Made by a program: the position numbers and the translations under genes | The notes under the pieces: model-generated | What the model was told of the DNA's origin: nothing | The model's input: only the letters and a program-made list of their open reading frames with translations | Database searches by the model: none | Part shown: positions 8,719 through 16,646 of the stretch, one piece after another | Layout: each line of letters begins with the position of its first letter | Position numbering within the stretch: the stretch's first letter is position 1 | Assembly: GCA_035601835.1 (NCBI GenBank) | Contig: DATNNM010000011.1 | Coordinates: 372,001 to 436,000 of the forward strand | Length of the DNA stretch: 64,000 bases | Source of the DNA: Candidatus Tumulicola sp. | Lineage (GTDB): Bacteria; Vulcanimicrobiota; Vulcanimicrobiia; Eremiobacterales; Eremiobacteraceae | Direction of reading: 5' to 3'

Positions 8719-9156
8719 ATGCCCTACGTAGAAACTTCAATCGATATCGCGGCCCGCGCCGAAGCCATCTATGCATTGGCCAAGGAGATGGAGCGCTATC
8801 CTGATTTCATGCCCGATGTCGAATCCGTGAAGGTGCTCAAACGTGAGGGCAACGTCACCATCACGCGTTGGAAGACGCTGGTCGAAGAAGCGCCGATCGA
8901 ATGGACCGAAGAGGACATCTTCGACGACGCCCGCACGCGCATCGACTACCGGCTCATCGAGGGCGACCTGGACAAATTCGAGGGCAGCTGGACGTTCGAA
9001 GAGCGCGACGGAAAGACGCACGTCGTTCTCGGCGTGGACTACGACTTCGGCGTGCCGACGCTCGCCGAACTCATCGGCCCGCTCCTGCACAAAAAGGTCG
9101 AAGAGAACTCGGTCATGATGCTCAAGGCGCTCAAGGCGAAAAGCGAGGGAACGTAG
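8719..9156 (+). CDS. SRPBCC (START-like) protein, aromatase/cyclase or CoQ10-like
   Basis: A 145-residue single-domain helix-grip protein. It starts VETSIDIAARAEAIYALAKEMERYPDFMPDVESVKVL, the usual beta1-alpha1-alpha2 pattern of polyketide cyclase/COQ10-like SRPBCC proteins, and ends with the long C-terminal helix (VEENSVMMLKALKAK). Such proteins hold a hydrophobic ligand in a deep pocket (acyl chain, polyketide or quinone). It lies 7 bp before the acyl-ACP-reductase-like gene, so it may bind or pass on that enzyme's substrate; that is inference. Confidence 0.8.
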   Translation: MPYVETSIDIAARAEAIYALAKEMERYPDFMPDVESVKVLKREGNVTITRWKTLVEEAPIEWTEEDIFDDARTRIDYRLIEGDLDKFEGSWTFEERDGKTHVVLGVDYDFGVPTLAELIGPLLHKKVEENSVMMLKALKAKSEGT

Positions 9157-9162
9157 AAACTC

Positions 9163-10299
9163 TTGAACTTGCGTAAGTTCGGATTCCTGGTCCACCCCCT
9201 TTCGTACGAGGACGTCATCCGGTACGAGCCCGGCGCGGTGGGCAAGGGCAAGCCGCTGATAAGGAAGATCCTCGAATGGATGCCTGCCTACAGGGTATCC
9301 GACATCGTGGGCGTGCGCAGCATTACCGGCAAGGAGGTCAGCGGACATTTCATCGCCGTGCCGCTGCTGCCCGACCAGTGGCTGGAACTCCCGCGCGCGG
9401 AAGCCGTGCAGCGCGTGATCAACGGCGCCAAGGTCGCGATCGAACTAGGTTGCGACATCGTGGGCCTGGGCGGGTTCACCGCGGTGGTGGGCGATGGCGG
9501 CGTGACCGTGGCGGAGGAATGCCCCTCGATCGCGGTCACCACCGGCAACTCGTATACGATCGCGGCTGCGATGCAGAGCCTTTTCCGCGGCGCAAAAGAG
9601 TTGAAGATCCGCGTTTCTTCCGCGCATGCCGTGGTGATCGGCGCGACCGGCAGCATCGGTTCGGCATGCTCGCAGATCCTCGGCAACCGGGTCGCGAAGG
9701 TGACGCTGGTGGCGCGCAACGCGACGCGGCTGAAAAATTTGACGCATGCAATGCAGCCCCACGTGAGCGCGCAGCTCGACTGGACCGTCGACATCCGCGC
9801 CGCGGTGCGCAGCGCGGACCTCATACTCACCGCCACCGCTTCTACGTCCAGCGTGGTCGAGCCCGAAGATCTGCGCCCGGGCGCGGTGGTGTGCGAGGTG
9901 TCGCTGCCGCACGACGTCTCGCGACGCGTCGCCTCCGAGCGCGACGATGTGCTCGTCACCGAGGGCGGTAACATACTCGTGCCGGGCAAGAAGCTCAACT
10001 TCAACTTCGATTTCGGACTGCCCCCGCGCACTGCGCTGGCGTGCATGGCCGAGACCATGATCCTCACGCTCGAAGAGCGCTTCGTGAACTACTCGCTCGG
10101 CCGAGGCATCAACCTCGACAAGGTGCTCGAGATCGAGCGGCTCGCGGAAAAGCACGGCTTCAAGCTCGCCGGCATGCGCGCGTTCGACAAGGCCGTCACT
10201 GAAGAACAGATCGCCCGCATACGCAAGCGAGCCCGCGCCGCGCGCGCGCTCGCCGCTCGGCGCAGATCCCCGGGCGGCATCGTGGTCCAAGGCACGTGA
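9163..10299 (+). CDS. Acyl-ACP reductase-like / shikimate-dehydrogenase-fold NAD(P) oxidoreductase
   Basis: A 378-residue protein resembling cyanobacterial long-chain acyl-ACP reductase (AAR) in motif order: ITGKEVSGHFIAVPLLPD, DIVGLGGFTAVVGDGG, VTTGNSYTIAAAM, the Rossmann loop VVIGATGSIGSA (about 164-175), LVARNATRL, VTEGGNILVPG, DFGLPPRTALACMAETMI and NYSLGRGINLDKV. AAR reduces acyl-ACP to fatty aldehyde; whether this relative does so is unknown. It starts with TTG 9163 behind a GAGGGA RBS. The end overlaps the next gene (GTGA). The basic, Arg/Ala-rich C-terminal tail (about 345-370) is longer than in cyanobacterial AAR. Confidence 0.75.
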   Translation: MNLRKFGFLVHPLSYEDVIRYEPGAVGKGKPLIRKILEWMPAYRVSDIVGVRSITGKEVSGHFIAVPLLPDQWLELPRAEAVQRVINGAKVAIELGCDIVGLGGFTAVVGDGGVTVAEECPSIAVTTGNSYTIAAAMQSLFRGAKELKIRVSSAHAVVIGATGSIGSACSQILGNRVAKVTLVARNATRLKNLTHAMQPHVSAQLDWTVDIRAAVRSADLILTATASTSSVVEPEDLRPGAVVCEVSLPHDVSRRVASERDDVLVTEGGNILVPGKKLNFNFDFGLPPRTALACMAETMILTLEERFVNYSLGRGINLDKVLEIERLAEKHGFKLAGMRAFDKAVTEEQIARIRKRARAARALAARRRSPGGIVVQGT

Positions 10300-11219
10300 A
10301 GCGCGTCGTTTCGGTGAGCCTGGGATCATCGACGCGCGATCACCGGGCAACGGTGCGGTGGCTCGGCGAGGACTTCGACATCTCGCGCGTGGGCTTCGAC
10401 GGTTCGCTCGACCGGGCGATCGAAGAATTACGCCGCCTCGACGGGCGCGTGGATGCCATCGGACTGGGCGGCATCGACGTGTATCTTTACGCCGGCAGCA
10501 AGCGCTACGCGCTGCGCGACGGGCTTCGGATGCTTGACTCGGTGAAGAAGACGCCGGTCGTGGACGGCAGCGGACTCAAGAACACCTTGGAACGCGAAAC
10601 GGTCAAGTATCTGCAGGAGCACGGCGTCATCGACTTCCGCGATCTCCCGGTGCTCATGGTCAGCGCGCTCGATCGTTTCGGCATGGCGCAAGCGCTGGTG
10701 GCCGCCGGCGCCAAAGTGACGTTCGGAGACTTCATCTTCGCGCTCGGCGTCGACAAGCCGGTCACATCGCTCGTCGAATTCGAAGCGCTCGCCGAGCGAT
10801 ATCTGCCCGACGCCTGCAAGCTGCCGTTTCAATTCTTCTATCCGACCGGCAAGAAACAGGAGAAGCCGCCCGAACCGAAGTTCCCGCATTACTACGCCGC
10901 GGCGAGCGTCATCGCGGGCGACTTCCACTTCATCCGCCAGCACATGCCCGCCGACTTGGGCGGCAAGACCGTGCTCACCAACACCGTGACGCCGGCGGAC
11001 ATCGAGGAGTTGCGCGCTCGCGGAGTCGCGCGGCTGATCACAAGCACGCCGAATATCGGCGGCCGCTCGTTCGGCACCAACGTGATGGAAGCCGCGCTCT
11101 TGGCGCTGCTCGGCAAACGCTGGGACGAGGTGACCGAAGCTGATTACCTCGGCTTGCTCCAACAGCTCGATTTCAAACCGCGCATCGAAGAACTCGCCAT
11201 TCCATCGACCGTCAAATAA
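10296..11219 (+). CDS. Conserved protein annotated in relatives as quinate 5-dehydrogenase-like
   Basis: A 307-residue protein with a compact conserved pattern: VVSVSLGSSTRDH at the N-terminus, GLGGIDVYLYAGSKRYALRD near 50-70, TPVVDGSGLKNTLER near 85-100, VLMVSALDRFGMA, TFGDFIFALG, FFYPTGKKQE, IAGDFHFIRQHMP, TNTVT and GRSFGTNVMEAALLALLGK. I recall homologues from Firmicutes and Chloroflexi labelled 'quinate 5-dehydrogenase'; I know of no biochemical support, and there is no clear GxGxxG loop. It begins with GTG overlapping the AAR-like stop, so the two are translationally coupled and probably act in one pathway. Confidence 0.7.
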   Translation: MKRVVSVSLGSSTRDHRATVRWLGEDFDISRVGFDGSLDRAIEELRRLDGRVDAIGLGGIDVYLYAGSKRYALRDGLRMLDSVKKTPVVDGSGLKNTLERETVKYLQEHGVIDFRDLPVLMVSALDRFGMAQALVAAGAKVTFGDFIFALGVDKPVTSLVEFEALAERYLPDACKLPFQFFYPTGKKQEKPPEPKFPHYYAAASVIAGDFHFIRQHMPADLGGKTVLTNTVTPADIEELRARGVARLITSTPNIGGRSFGTNVMEAALLALLGKRWDEVTEADYLGLLQQLDFKPRIEELAIPSTVK

Positions 11220-11227
11220 GGAATACC

Positions 11228-11734
11228 ATGCAAGAAAAAGAGACCGTCGTCACCGCCGAAGGGCTGAAGAAACTGGAGGCCGAGCTCGACGAGCTCAAGA
11301 CCGTCCACCGCAAAGAGGTGAACGACCGCATCCGCCAAGCCAAAGAGTTCGGCGACATCTCCGAAAATGCGGAATACGAGGACGCCAAGCAGGAGCAGGC
11401 GTTCATCGAGGGCCGCATCATGAAGCTCGAAGCGATGATCCGCGGCGCGAAGATCATCACCGAGGGCGAGGGCGGCGCCGACGAAGTCCACCTTGCGAGC
11501 ACGGTCAAGGTGAAGAATCTGACCGCCGGCACGGAGCACGAATACACCATCGTCGGCAGCGCCGAAAGCGACCCGATGCGTTCGAAGATCTCCAATGATT
11601 CGCCGATCGGCCAAGCGCTCGTGGGCGCCAAGCCCGGCCAAACCGTCAGCGCCACCACGCCGAGCGGCGATGTGCAGCTGCGCGTCGTGTCGATCAAGGC
11701 CAACCGGAAATCCGGCCGCGCCAAGGTGAAGTGA
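11228..11734 (+). CDS. greA: Transcription elongation factor GreA
   Basis: A 168-residue factor that enters the RNA polymerase secondary channel and triggers cleavage of backtracked transcripts. The N-terminal coiled coil carries VTAEGLKKLEAELDEL and the acidic tip ENAEYEDAKQEQAFIEGRI, with the catalytic D/E pair in GDISENAEYEDAK. The C-terminal FKBP-like domain includes VGSAESDP, SNDSPIGQALVGAKPGQTV and a final beta strand. RBS AAGGA precedes the ATG at 11228. Its stop overlaps the lysS start (GTGA), a greA-lysS coupling common in bacteria. Confidence 0.96.
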   Translation: MQEKETVVTAEGLKKLEAELDELKTVHRKEVNDRIRQAKEFGDISENAEYEDAKQEQAFIEGRIMKLEAMIRGAKIITEGEGGADEVHLASTVKVKNLTAGTEHEYTIVGSAESDPMRSKISNDSPIGQALVGAKPGQTVSATTPSGDVQLRVVSIKANRKSGRAKVK

Positions 11735-13224
11735 GCGACGAGCTGGAGGTCGGCGCAGCCGAAGCGGAGCTCATCAAGGCGCGTCGAGCCAAGCTCGACG
11801 CGCTGCGTTCATCCGGGCACGATCCGTTCTTGCATACGAAGTTCGAGCGCACGCACACGGCGGCCGCGCTTCGCGCGGCGCACGGCGAACTCGAGGCGGG
11901 CAAGCACAGCGGTGCGAGCGCGGCGCTCGCCGGACGGCTCGGACCGTTGCGCCGCATGGGCAAAAAATCGGTGTTCTCGGATCTCGCGGACGAAAGCGGG
12001 CGCGTCCAGATCTACCTGAACGCCGAATCGCTCGGCGCGCAGTTCGAGCTCACCGACCAGCTCGATCGGGGCGACATCGTCGGCGTGAAGGGAGAGCCGT
12101 TCGCGACCAAGACCGGCGAGCTCACCATCGCGGTCAAGCAGCTTACCGTGCTGGCCAAGTCTTTGCGACCGTTGCCCGAGAAGTGGCATGGTCTGACCGA
12201 TCAAGAAGCGCGTTATCGCCGGCGCTATGTGGATCTCATCGTCAACCGGCTATCGCTCGACACGATGCTCGCGCGCAGCCGCATCGTCGCAGCCGCGCGG
12301 CGTTTCTTGGACGAGCGCGGCTACGTCGAGGTCGAAACGCCGGCTTTGCTCAGCCTGGCGGGCGGGGCCAATGCGCGCCCGTTCGTCACGCACTCGCACG
12401 CCCTGGATATTCCGCTGCAATTGCGCATCGCCACGGAATTGAACCTCAAGCGCTGCATCGTCGGCGGCATCGAAAAGGTCTACGAGCTCGGCCGCATCTT
12501 CCGCAACGAAGGCATCGACCGGACGCACAACCCCGAGTTCACCATGTTGGAGCTGTACGAGGCCTACACCGACATGGAGGGGATGGCGCATCTGTCCGAA
12601 GACCTGATCCGCCACCTCGCGGACGTGGCCGGCATCAAAGGCCAGACGACGTTTCGCGGCGAGACGATCAATTTCGCGAAACCGTTCGCCCGGGTGGCAT
12701 ATCTGGACGCGGCGGCGCAGCACGGTCTGCCGCGCGAGGAGTTGTTGGACGAAGCGCGGGCGCGTGCCGCAGCGACGCGCCTTAAGGTCGAGGTCGCGCG
12801 GACGGATAGTCACGCGCACGTCATCGACAAGCTCTTCGAGCGCGTGGTCGAGCCCCACTTGATCGATCCGACCTTCGTCACCGACACGCCCGTCATTCTC
12901 TCGCCCCTGGCGAAACGCAGTCCGCGCGACCCGGAGCTGGTCGAGCGCTTCGAGCTGTTCATCGCACACTCGGAGATGGTCAACGCATTTTCCGAGTTGA
13001 ACGATCCGGACGATCAGCGCAAACGCTTCCTCGCCCAAGCGGCGGATCGTGCGAAAGGCGACCCCGAAGCGCCGGAGCCTGACTGGGACTACGTGCAGGC
13101 GCTGGAATACGGCATGCCGCCCACCGGCGGCTTGGGGCTCGGCATGGATCGTCTTATCATGGTCCTCACCGGTCAGGAATCGATCCGCGACGTGCTTTTA
13201 TTCCCGCTGCAAAGACCGGAGTAG
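11731..13224 (+). CDS. lysS: Class II lysyl-tRNA synthetase
   Basis: A 497-residue cytosolic enzyme charging tRNA-Lys. The N-terminal OB-fold anticodon domain spans about residues 65-165 (FSDLADESGRVQIYLN, DIVGVKGE). The class II core shows motif 1 (VEVETPALLSLAGGANARPF region), motif 2 (IFRNEGIDRTHNPEFTMLE) and motif 3 (GGLGLGMDRLIMVLTGQ), and ends with SIRDVLLFPLQRPE. Length is typical. It starts with GTG inside the greA stop. TAG at its end is followed at once by the ATG of the next small gene. Confidence 0.96.
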   Translation: MSDELEVGAAEAELIKARRAKLDALRSSGHDPFLHTKFERTHTAAALRAAHGELEAGKHSGASAALAGRLGPLRRMGKKSVFSDLADESGRVQIYLNAESLGAQFELTDQLDRGDIVGVKGEPFATKTGELTIAVKQLTVLAKSLRPLPEKWHGLTDQEARYRRRYVDLIVNRLSLDTMLARSRIVAAARRFLDERGYVEVETPALLSLAGGANARPFVTHSHALDIPLQLRIATELNLKRCIVGGIEKVYELGRIFRNEGIDRTHNPEFTMLELYEAYTDMEGMAHLSEDLIRHLADVAGIKGQTTFRGETINFAKPFARVAYLDAAAQHGLPREELLDEARARAAATRLKVEVARTDSHAHVIDKLFERVVEPHLIDPTFVTDTPVILSPLAKRSPRDPELVERFELFIAHSEMVNAFSELNDPDDQRKRFLAQAADRAKGDPEAPEPDWDYVQALEYGMPPTGGLGLGMDRLIMVLTGQESIRDVLLFPLQRPE

Positions 13225-13671
13225 ATGCCTCCACCGAATCCGTACGAGAAGTTGCGGAACAACGCGCTCACCGCCGGCGTCGAGGGCGCCCTGATGGATC
13301 TGGCATATCCGAACGGCAGCGCGACGCTCGCAGCCATGGCGGACGGCACCGTCAGCATGTACGTCAGCAGCGGCGGCGGCTTTCTCGGTATGGGAGGACG
13401 GCCGGCGGTCCGAGCGGCGGCACAGGCGTTCTTGTCGGCGGCAAAGCATTGTGCGGCCGGCTTCTCTGAAGCCACAAGCTACCCGCTTCCAAATCCGGGT
13501 CAGGTCCGCTTCTTCGTCATCGCGCGAAACAGCGTGCGCGCATCGGAAGCGATCGATGAGCGGGCGATACAAGCGGCCGCGCACGCATTGTCGCCACTGT
13601 ATGCCGCGGCCCAGGCAGTGGTCACGCAGATCCGATTGGTCAGCGATGCGGACAGTCGCGCTCGTCCTTGA
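13225..13671 (+). CDS. Hypothetical protein between lysS and truA
   Basis: A 148-residue protein that starts on the base after the lysS stop and overlaps the truA start by 26 bp, so it is part of that operon. It has no signal peptide or Cys motif that I recognise. The segment LMDLAYPNGSATLAAMADGTVSMYVSSGGGFLGMGG looks like a beta-rich fold with a glycine turn, and FVIARNSVRASEAID precedes an Ala-rich helical C-terminus. I know no characterised relative. Confidence 0.7.
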   Translation: MPPPNPYEKLRNNALTAGVEGALMDLAYPNGSATLAAMADGTVSMYVSSGGGFLGMGGRPAVRAAAQAFLSAAKHCAAGFSEATSYPLPNPGQVRFFVIARNSVRASEAIDERAIQAAAHALSPLYAAAQAVVTQIRLVSDADSRARP

Positions 13672-14392
13672 ATACGATGGCACCGACTTGCACGGCTTCC
13701 AGCGCCAGGAGGCATTGCCGACCGTCGCGGGCGAGGTGGAGCGCGCGCTAGAGATCTTCTGCGGTCATCGCGTCGACGTCGTCGGCGCCGGCAGAACGGA
13801 CGCGGGCGTCCACGCCACCGGGCAGGTGGTGAGCTTCGAGACCAGTGCGGCTATCGCAAGGATGCCGATAGCGCTTTCCGGCATGTTGCGTTCTTCGAAC
13901 ATCGCCGTGCTGCGCGCGGTCGAACGCGAGCACGGATTCTCGGCGCGCCGCAACGCGCTCTCGCGGACGTATCGCTACCGCATTTTGAATCGGCTGGCGC
14001 CTTCGCCGCTGCATCAGCGCCGCGCGTTCTACGTGCGCTCGAGACTCGACGCCGACGTCATGCGGCACGCCGCGCAGGCGTTGTTGGGCGAGCATGACTT
14101 CGCCGCTTTCTGCGGCGCCGAGAAGCCGGCGAGCGGCATAACCAAGCGCGACGTCAAGCGTGCCGAAGCGCAGCGATCCGGTGATTTCATCGACGTGCTG
14201 ATCGAGTCGGATTCGTTCCTTCATCAGATGATGCGCATCATCGTCGGAACGCTCGTCGAAATCGGCCGCGGCAAGCGCTCGCCCGACGACATGTCGCGCA
14301 TCCTCGCATCGCGCGACCGGACGCAAGCCGGGCACACGGCGCCGGCGCACGGGCTTTACCTCGAATACGTGTTGTACGATCCGCCGGTTTAG
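13646..14392 (+). CDS. truA: tRNA pseudouridine(38-40) synthase TruA
   Basis: A 248-residue enzyme converting U38-U40 of the tRNA anticodon arm to pseudouridine. Motifs: ALVLEYDGTDLHGFQRQ at the N-terminus, the catalytic loop GAGRTDAGVHATGQV (Asp about 52), SRTYRYRI, HDFAAFCGA and SDSFLHQMMRIIVGTLVEIGRG. Length is normal. The open frame extends far upstream in the same frame, but ATG 13646 gives the family N-terminus; it lies inside the end of the preceding gene. It is followed by a cluster of palindromic elements rather than a T-rich terminator. Confidence 0.95.
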   Translation: MRTVALVLEYDGTDLHGFQRQEALPTVAGEVERALEIFCGHRVDVVGAGRTDAGVHATGQVVSFETSAAIARMPIALSGMLRSSNIAVLRAVEREHGFSARRNALSRTYRYRILNRLAPSPLHQRRAFYVRSRLDADVMRHAAQALLGEHDFAAFCGAEKPASGITKRDVKRAEAQRSGDFIDVLIESDSFLHQMMRIIVGTLVEIGRGKRSPDDMSRILASRDRTQAGHTAPAHGLYLEYVLYDPPV

Positions 14393-14411
14393 CAGCCGGA
14401 AACATTGCTTG

Positions 14412-14436
14412 TGTGGAGCAGGACCTTGAGGTCCTG
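14412..14436 (+). repeat. Palindromic element, GGACC-stem variant
   Basis: A TGTGGAG leader is followed by CAGGACCTTGAGGTCCTG. Both arms differ from the consensus stem yet still pair perfectly. The same variant, inverted and with a CTTTAG centre, lies in the lutA coding region at 51864-51888. Confidence 0.8.
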
Positions 14437-14446
14437 CTGATCCCGG

Positions 14447-14471
14447 TGTAGTGCCGGAGCTTTAGCTCCGG
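14447..14471 (+). repeat. Palindromic element, covarying stem (CCGGAG...CTCCGG)
   Basis: A TGTAGTG leader is followed by CCGGAGCTTTAGCTCCGG. Compared with the consensus copies, one G in the left arm is A and its partner C in the right arm is T. A matched change in both arms is what is expected if the fold is kept by selection. Confidence 0.85.
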
Positions 14472-14526
14472 CGCGACCTAAAGGTCGCGCGTCACGTGAG
14501 GAGTTAGCCGGATCTAAAGGTCCGGC
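14471..14526 (+). repeat. Two further hairpins of the same family
   Basis: 14471-14490 pairs GCGCGACC with GGTCGCGC around TAAA. 14507-14526 pairs GCCGGATC with GGTCCGGC (one G-U pair) around TAAA. Both share the CTAAAG centre of inverted family members but lack the TGTAG leader. With 14412 and 14447 they make four stem-loops in 115 bp between truA and the M50 protease gene, and fill most of that spacer. Confidence 0.65.
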
Positions 14527-14553
14527 CCCACGCGCGCACGGAATAGCAAGAAC

Positions 14554-15306
14554 GTGAACGACTCCGACCCTCAGGCCCCGCAACCGCAGCCCGACTACTC
14601 GCACCTGCTGCCCCCCGGCTACCAAACCCAGTCATTTCAACTGCAGCCGCGCACGCGCTCGCAGACGGGGGCCGGTTTGGTCGGCATCGGCGCGGTGCTG
14701 ATCGCGATCGCCGTCAAATTCAAGACCGTGCTGCTCGTGCTGTTGAACTTCAAGTGGATCGCGATTCTGGGCAAGCTGCTGCTGTCGTCCGGCTCGCTGC
14801 TCGCCACCATCCTGCTGTGGATCCCGTTTTTCGGATTGCCGTTCGCGGTCGGCTTCGTGCTGCTCATCCTGCTGCACGAGATGGGCCACTATGTCGCCGC
14901 CCGCGCCTACGGATTGCACCCGAGCGCCCCGGTGTTCATCCCGTTCATGGGCGCATTCGTCGCGCTGCAAGGCCTCGAGCGCAATACCAAGATGTCATCG
15001 CTGATCTCGCTGGCGGGTCCAGCCGCGGGCGCGTTGGGAGCCTTCGGCTGCTACGTCGCCGGGATCCAAACAGGGCAGCCGTTCTGGTTCGCTCTCGCCT
15101 CAATCACGTTTTTCTTGAATCTGTTCAACATGCTGCCGATTCCGCCGCTTGACGGCGGCTGGGTGGTGGCTCCGCTGTTCTCCCGGTCATCGCCGGTCAC
15201 CACGCTCGATCGCTGGCTGATCGGGGCGCAATATGTCGGACTGGGGCTGGCGCTTTTCGTCATGTGGCACGTCGCGGCAGGCGCGGTGCACATCACGCGC
15301 GGCTAG
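14554..15306 (+). CDS. Site-2 protease family (M50) membrane metalloprotease
   Basis: A 250-residue multi-pass membrane protein. After a Pro/Gln-rich N-terminus there are hydrophobic segments at about 35-70, 75-105, 140-165 and 175-195, plus a last one at the C-terminus. The zinc site is LLHEMGHYVAARAYG (HExxH, about 109-113) with the second motif NLFNMLPIPPLDGG (about 188-201), the Asp being the third ligand. No PDZ or CBS domain is present. It starts with GTG 14554. The substrate, typically a membrane-anchored regulator or signal peptide remnant, is not evident from its neighbours. Confidence 0.88.
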   Translation: MNDSDPQAPQPQPDYSHLLPPGYQTQSFQLQPRTRSQTGAGLVGIGAVLIAIAVKFKTVLLVLLNFKWIAILGKLLLSSGSLLATILLWIPFFGLPFAVGFVLLILLHEMGHYVAARAYGLHPSAPVFIPFMGAFVALQGLERNTKMSSLISLAGPAAGALGAFGCYVAGIQTGQPFWFALASITFFLNLFNMLPIPPLDGGWVVAPLFSRSSPVTTLDRWLIGAQYVGLGLALFVMWHVAAGAVHITRG

Positions 15307-15313
15307 CATGCCG

Positions 15314-15643
15314 TCATTCCCGCGCGAGGAGAATGCCGGCGATCACGATGACGAAGGCGACCAGCGTCCACAGCCAAAATGCGGCGCCGCCTACGTTGAA
15401 GAGAAGCACGGCGGCGACGACGCCGAGCCCAGCACCGACGACGATGACGCCATGGCGCCGAAAATACGCGCCGCCCGCGATGAGCCCGATCGCGAGCGTG
15501 CCGAAGATGACCCACAGCCAGTGCGGGTTTTCGTGCCGGTTCATAGCGTGTTCGACGATGAGGAAAACGATGACGATGATGACCGGCACCAGGATCTGCC
15601 AGTTCGAGCGGAACACGCGGATGGTGCGGGTCAAGTCTTCCAT
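15314..15643 (-). CDS. Small integral membrane protein (hypothetical)
   Basis: A 109-residue protein. After a basic start (MEDLTRTIRVFRSNWQ) it has four hydrophobic segments, roughly 17-30, 40-58, 63-82 and 86-106, separated by short polar turns; the third and fourth are Gly/Ala/Val-rich. It is convergent with the M50 gene, 7 bp apart. I do not recognise a family. Confidence 0.65.
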   Translation of the reverse strand: MEDLTRTIRVFRSNWQILVPVIIVIVFLIVEHAMNRHENPHWLWVIFGTLAIGLIAGGAYFRRHGVIVVGAGLGVVAAVLLFNVGGAAFWLWTLVAFVIVIAGILLARE

Positions 15644-15711
15644 GCACCGGCATTTTTTGGTGCGGGATACAAAACGCCTGGGAACCGCTATGAGGGACAG
15701 CGCTGCACTGC

Positions 15712-15741
15712 TTGACGGCTACCGCGCGGCTCGCTTATCAT
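15712..15741 (+). promoter_or_regulatory. Probable sigma-70-type promoter for rplM-rpsI
   Basis: TTGACG at 15712-15717 and TATCAT at 15736-15741 are separated by 18 bp, a good match to -35/-10 boxes. The predicted transcript start, near 15748, lies just before a GC-rich hairpin and about 36 bp before the rplM ATG. Confidence 0.6.
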
Positions 15742-15749
15742 GAGGTGTC

Positions 15750-15765
15750 CCTCCCAGCCGGGAGG
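15750..15765 (+). promoter_or_regulatory. Leader hairpin in front of rplM
   Basis: CCTCCC pairs with GGGAGG around an AGCC loop. It would form at the very 5' end of the rplM mRNA, with the RBS (TGAGG) 10 bp further on. It may be a ribosomal-protein autoregulatory or mRNA-stabilising structure; I do not recognise it as a known L13 leader family. Confidence 0.45.
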
Positions 15766-15783
15766 TTATTTTCTGAGGTTCAC

Positions 15784-16215
15784 ATGCGCACCCGTTTGAT
15801 GTCCAAGAACTCCGCCCAGCGGACCTGGTTCCTCGTCGACGCAAGGGATAAAACCCTCGGCCGCCTAGCCACGCGCGTGGCGAGCGTACTGATCGGCAAG
15901 CACAAGCCCGATTTCACGCCTCACGCCGACACCGGTGACTGCGTGGTCGTCGTCAACGCCGGGAAGGTCCACCTGACCGGCAAGAAACTGACGACGAAGC
16001 TCTACCGGCAGCATTCGCAATTCCCGGGCGGCTTGTACACGCGCACGGCAGGTGAGATCAAGAACGACAGGCCGGAACGCCTCATCGAGTGGGCGGTGCG
16101 CGGCATGCTCCCGCTCAACAAACTGCGCGCGCCTCGCATGAAACGACTGCGCGTTTTCGCCGGTGCGGAGCATGACCACATGTCGCAGCAGCCGCAACAG
16201 CTAAAAGGAATATAA
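15784..16215 (+). CDS. rplM: 50S ribosomal protein L13
   Basis: A 143-residue ribosomal protein. Motifs: [80 protein letters not shown] and [16 protein letters not shown], the normal L13 order. RBS TGAGG lies 5 bp before ATG 15784. The open frame runs upstream but conserved protein begins here. Its TAA shares a base with the rpsI ATG (TAATG), the usual L13-S9 operon. Confidence 0.97.
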   Translation: MRTRLMSKNSAQRTWFLVDARDKTLGRLATRVASVLIGKHKPDFTPHADTGDCVVVVNAGKVHLTGKKLTTKLYRQHSQFPGGLYTRTAGEIKNDRPERLIEWAVRGMLPLNKLRAPRMKRLRVFAGAEHDHMSQQPQQLKGI

Positions 16216-16619
16216 TGGCAGTCAACGCCCCATCCTCTGTGCCGCGCGGCACCGGCCGCCGCAAACGCGCCGTGGTGCGCGTGAGGCTCCTGCCCGGCAC
16301 CGGCGAGATCACCGTCAACTCGAAACCCGCGGATCAATATCTCGGGCGTGCCACGCTCATGCAGATCGTGCGTCAGCCGTTTGAGGCGACCAACAGCGTC
16401 GGGCGTTTCAACGTCATCGTCAACGCGTTCGGCGGCGGGTTGAGCGGTCAGGCCGGCGCGATCCGCCACGGCATCGCGCGAGCGCTGGTGCAAGCCGACG
16501 AGAGCCTCCGCCCGATCCTGCGCAAGGCGGGCCTGCTGACGCGCGATCCGCGCGAAAAAGAGTCGAAAAAATACGGGCGCAAACGCGCTCGCAAACGCTT
16601 CCAGTTCAGCAAGAGATAG
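16215..16619 (+). CDS. rpsI: 30S ribosomal protein S9
   Basis: A 134-residue protein: [20 protein letters not shown] at the N-terminus, [31 protein letters not shown] in the middle, and the basic tail [20 protein letters not shown] ending in KR, which reaches the P-site tRNA. Normal length. It is translationally coupled to rplM. A palindromic element follows the stop. Confidence 0.97.
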   Translation: MAVNAPSSVPRGTGRRKRAVVRVRLLPGTGEITVNSKPADQYLGRATLMQIVRQPFEATNSVGRFNVIVNAFGGGLSGQAGAIRHGIARALVQADESLRPILRKAGLLTRDPREKESKKYGRKRARKRFQFSKR

Positions 16620-16622
16620 ATT

Positions 16623-16646
16623 TGTAGTGCCGGGGCTTTAGCCCGG
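16623..16646 (+). repeat. Palindromic element copy 3 (one base shorter)
   Basis: A TGTAGTG leader is followed by CCGGGGCTTTAGCCCGG, one C short of consensus. It sits 3 bp after the rpsI stop and directly before the stop of the convergent GAF gene (16647), so it occupies the whole convergent spacer, as at 45-69 and 59310. Confidence 0.85.

Noticed and set aside
14412-14526. Possible CRISPR array
   Set aside because: The hairpins differ in sequence, are nearly adjacent and have no regular spacers or cas genes.
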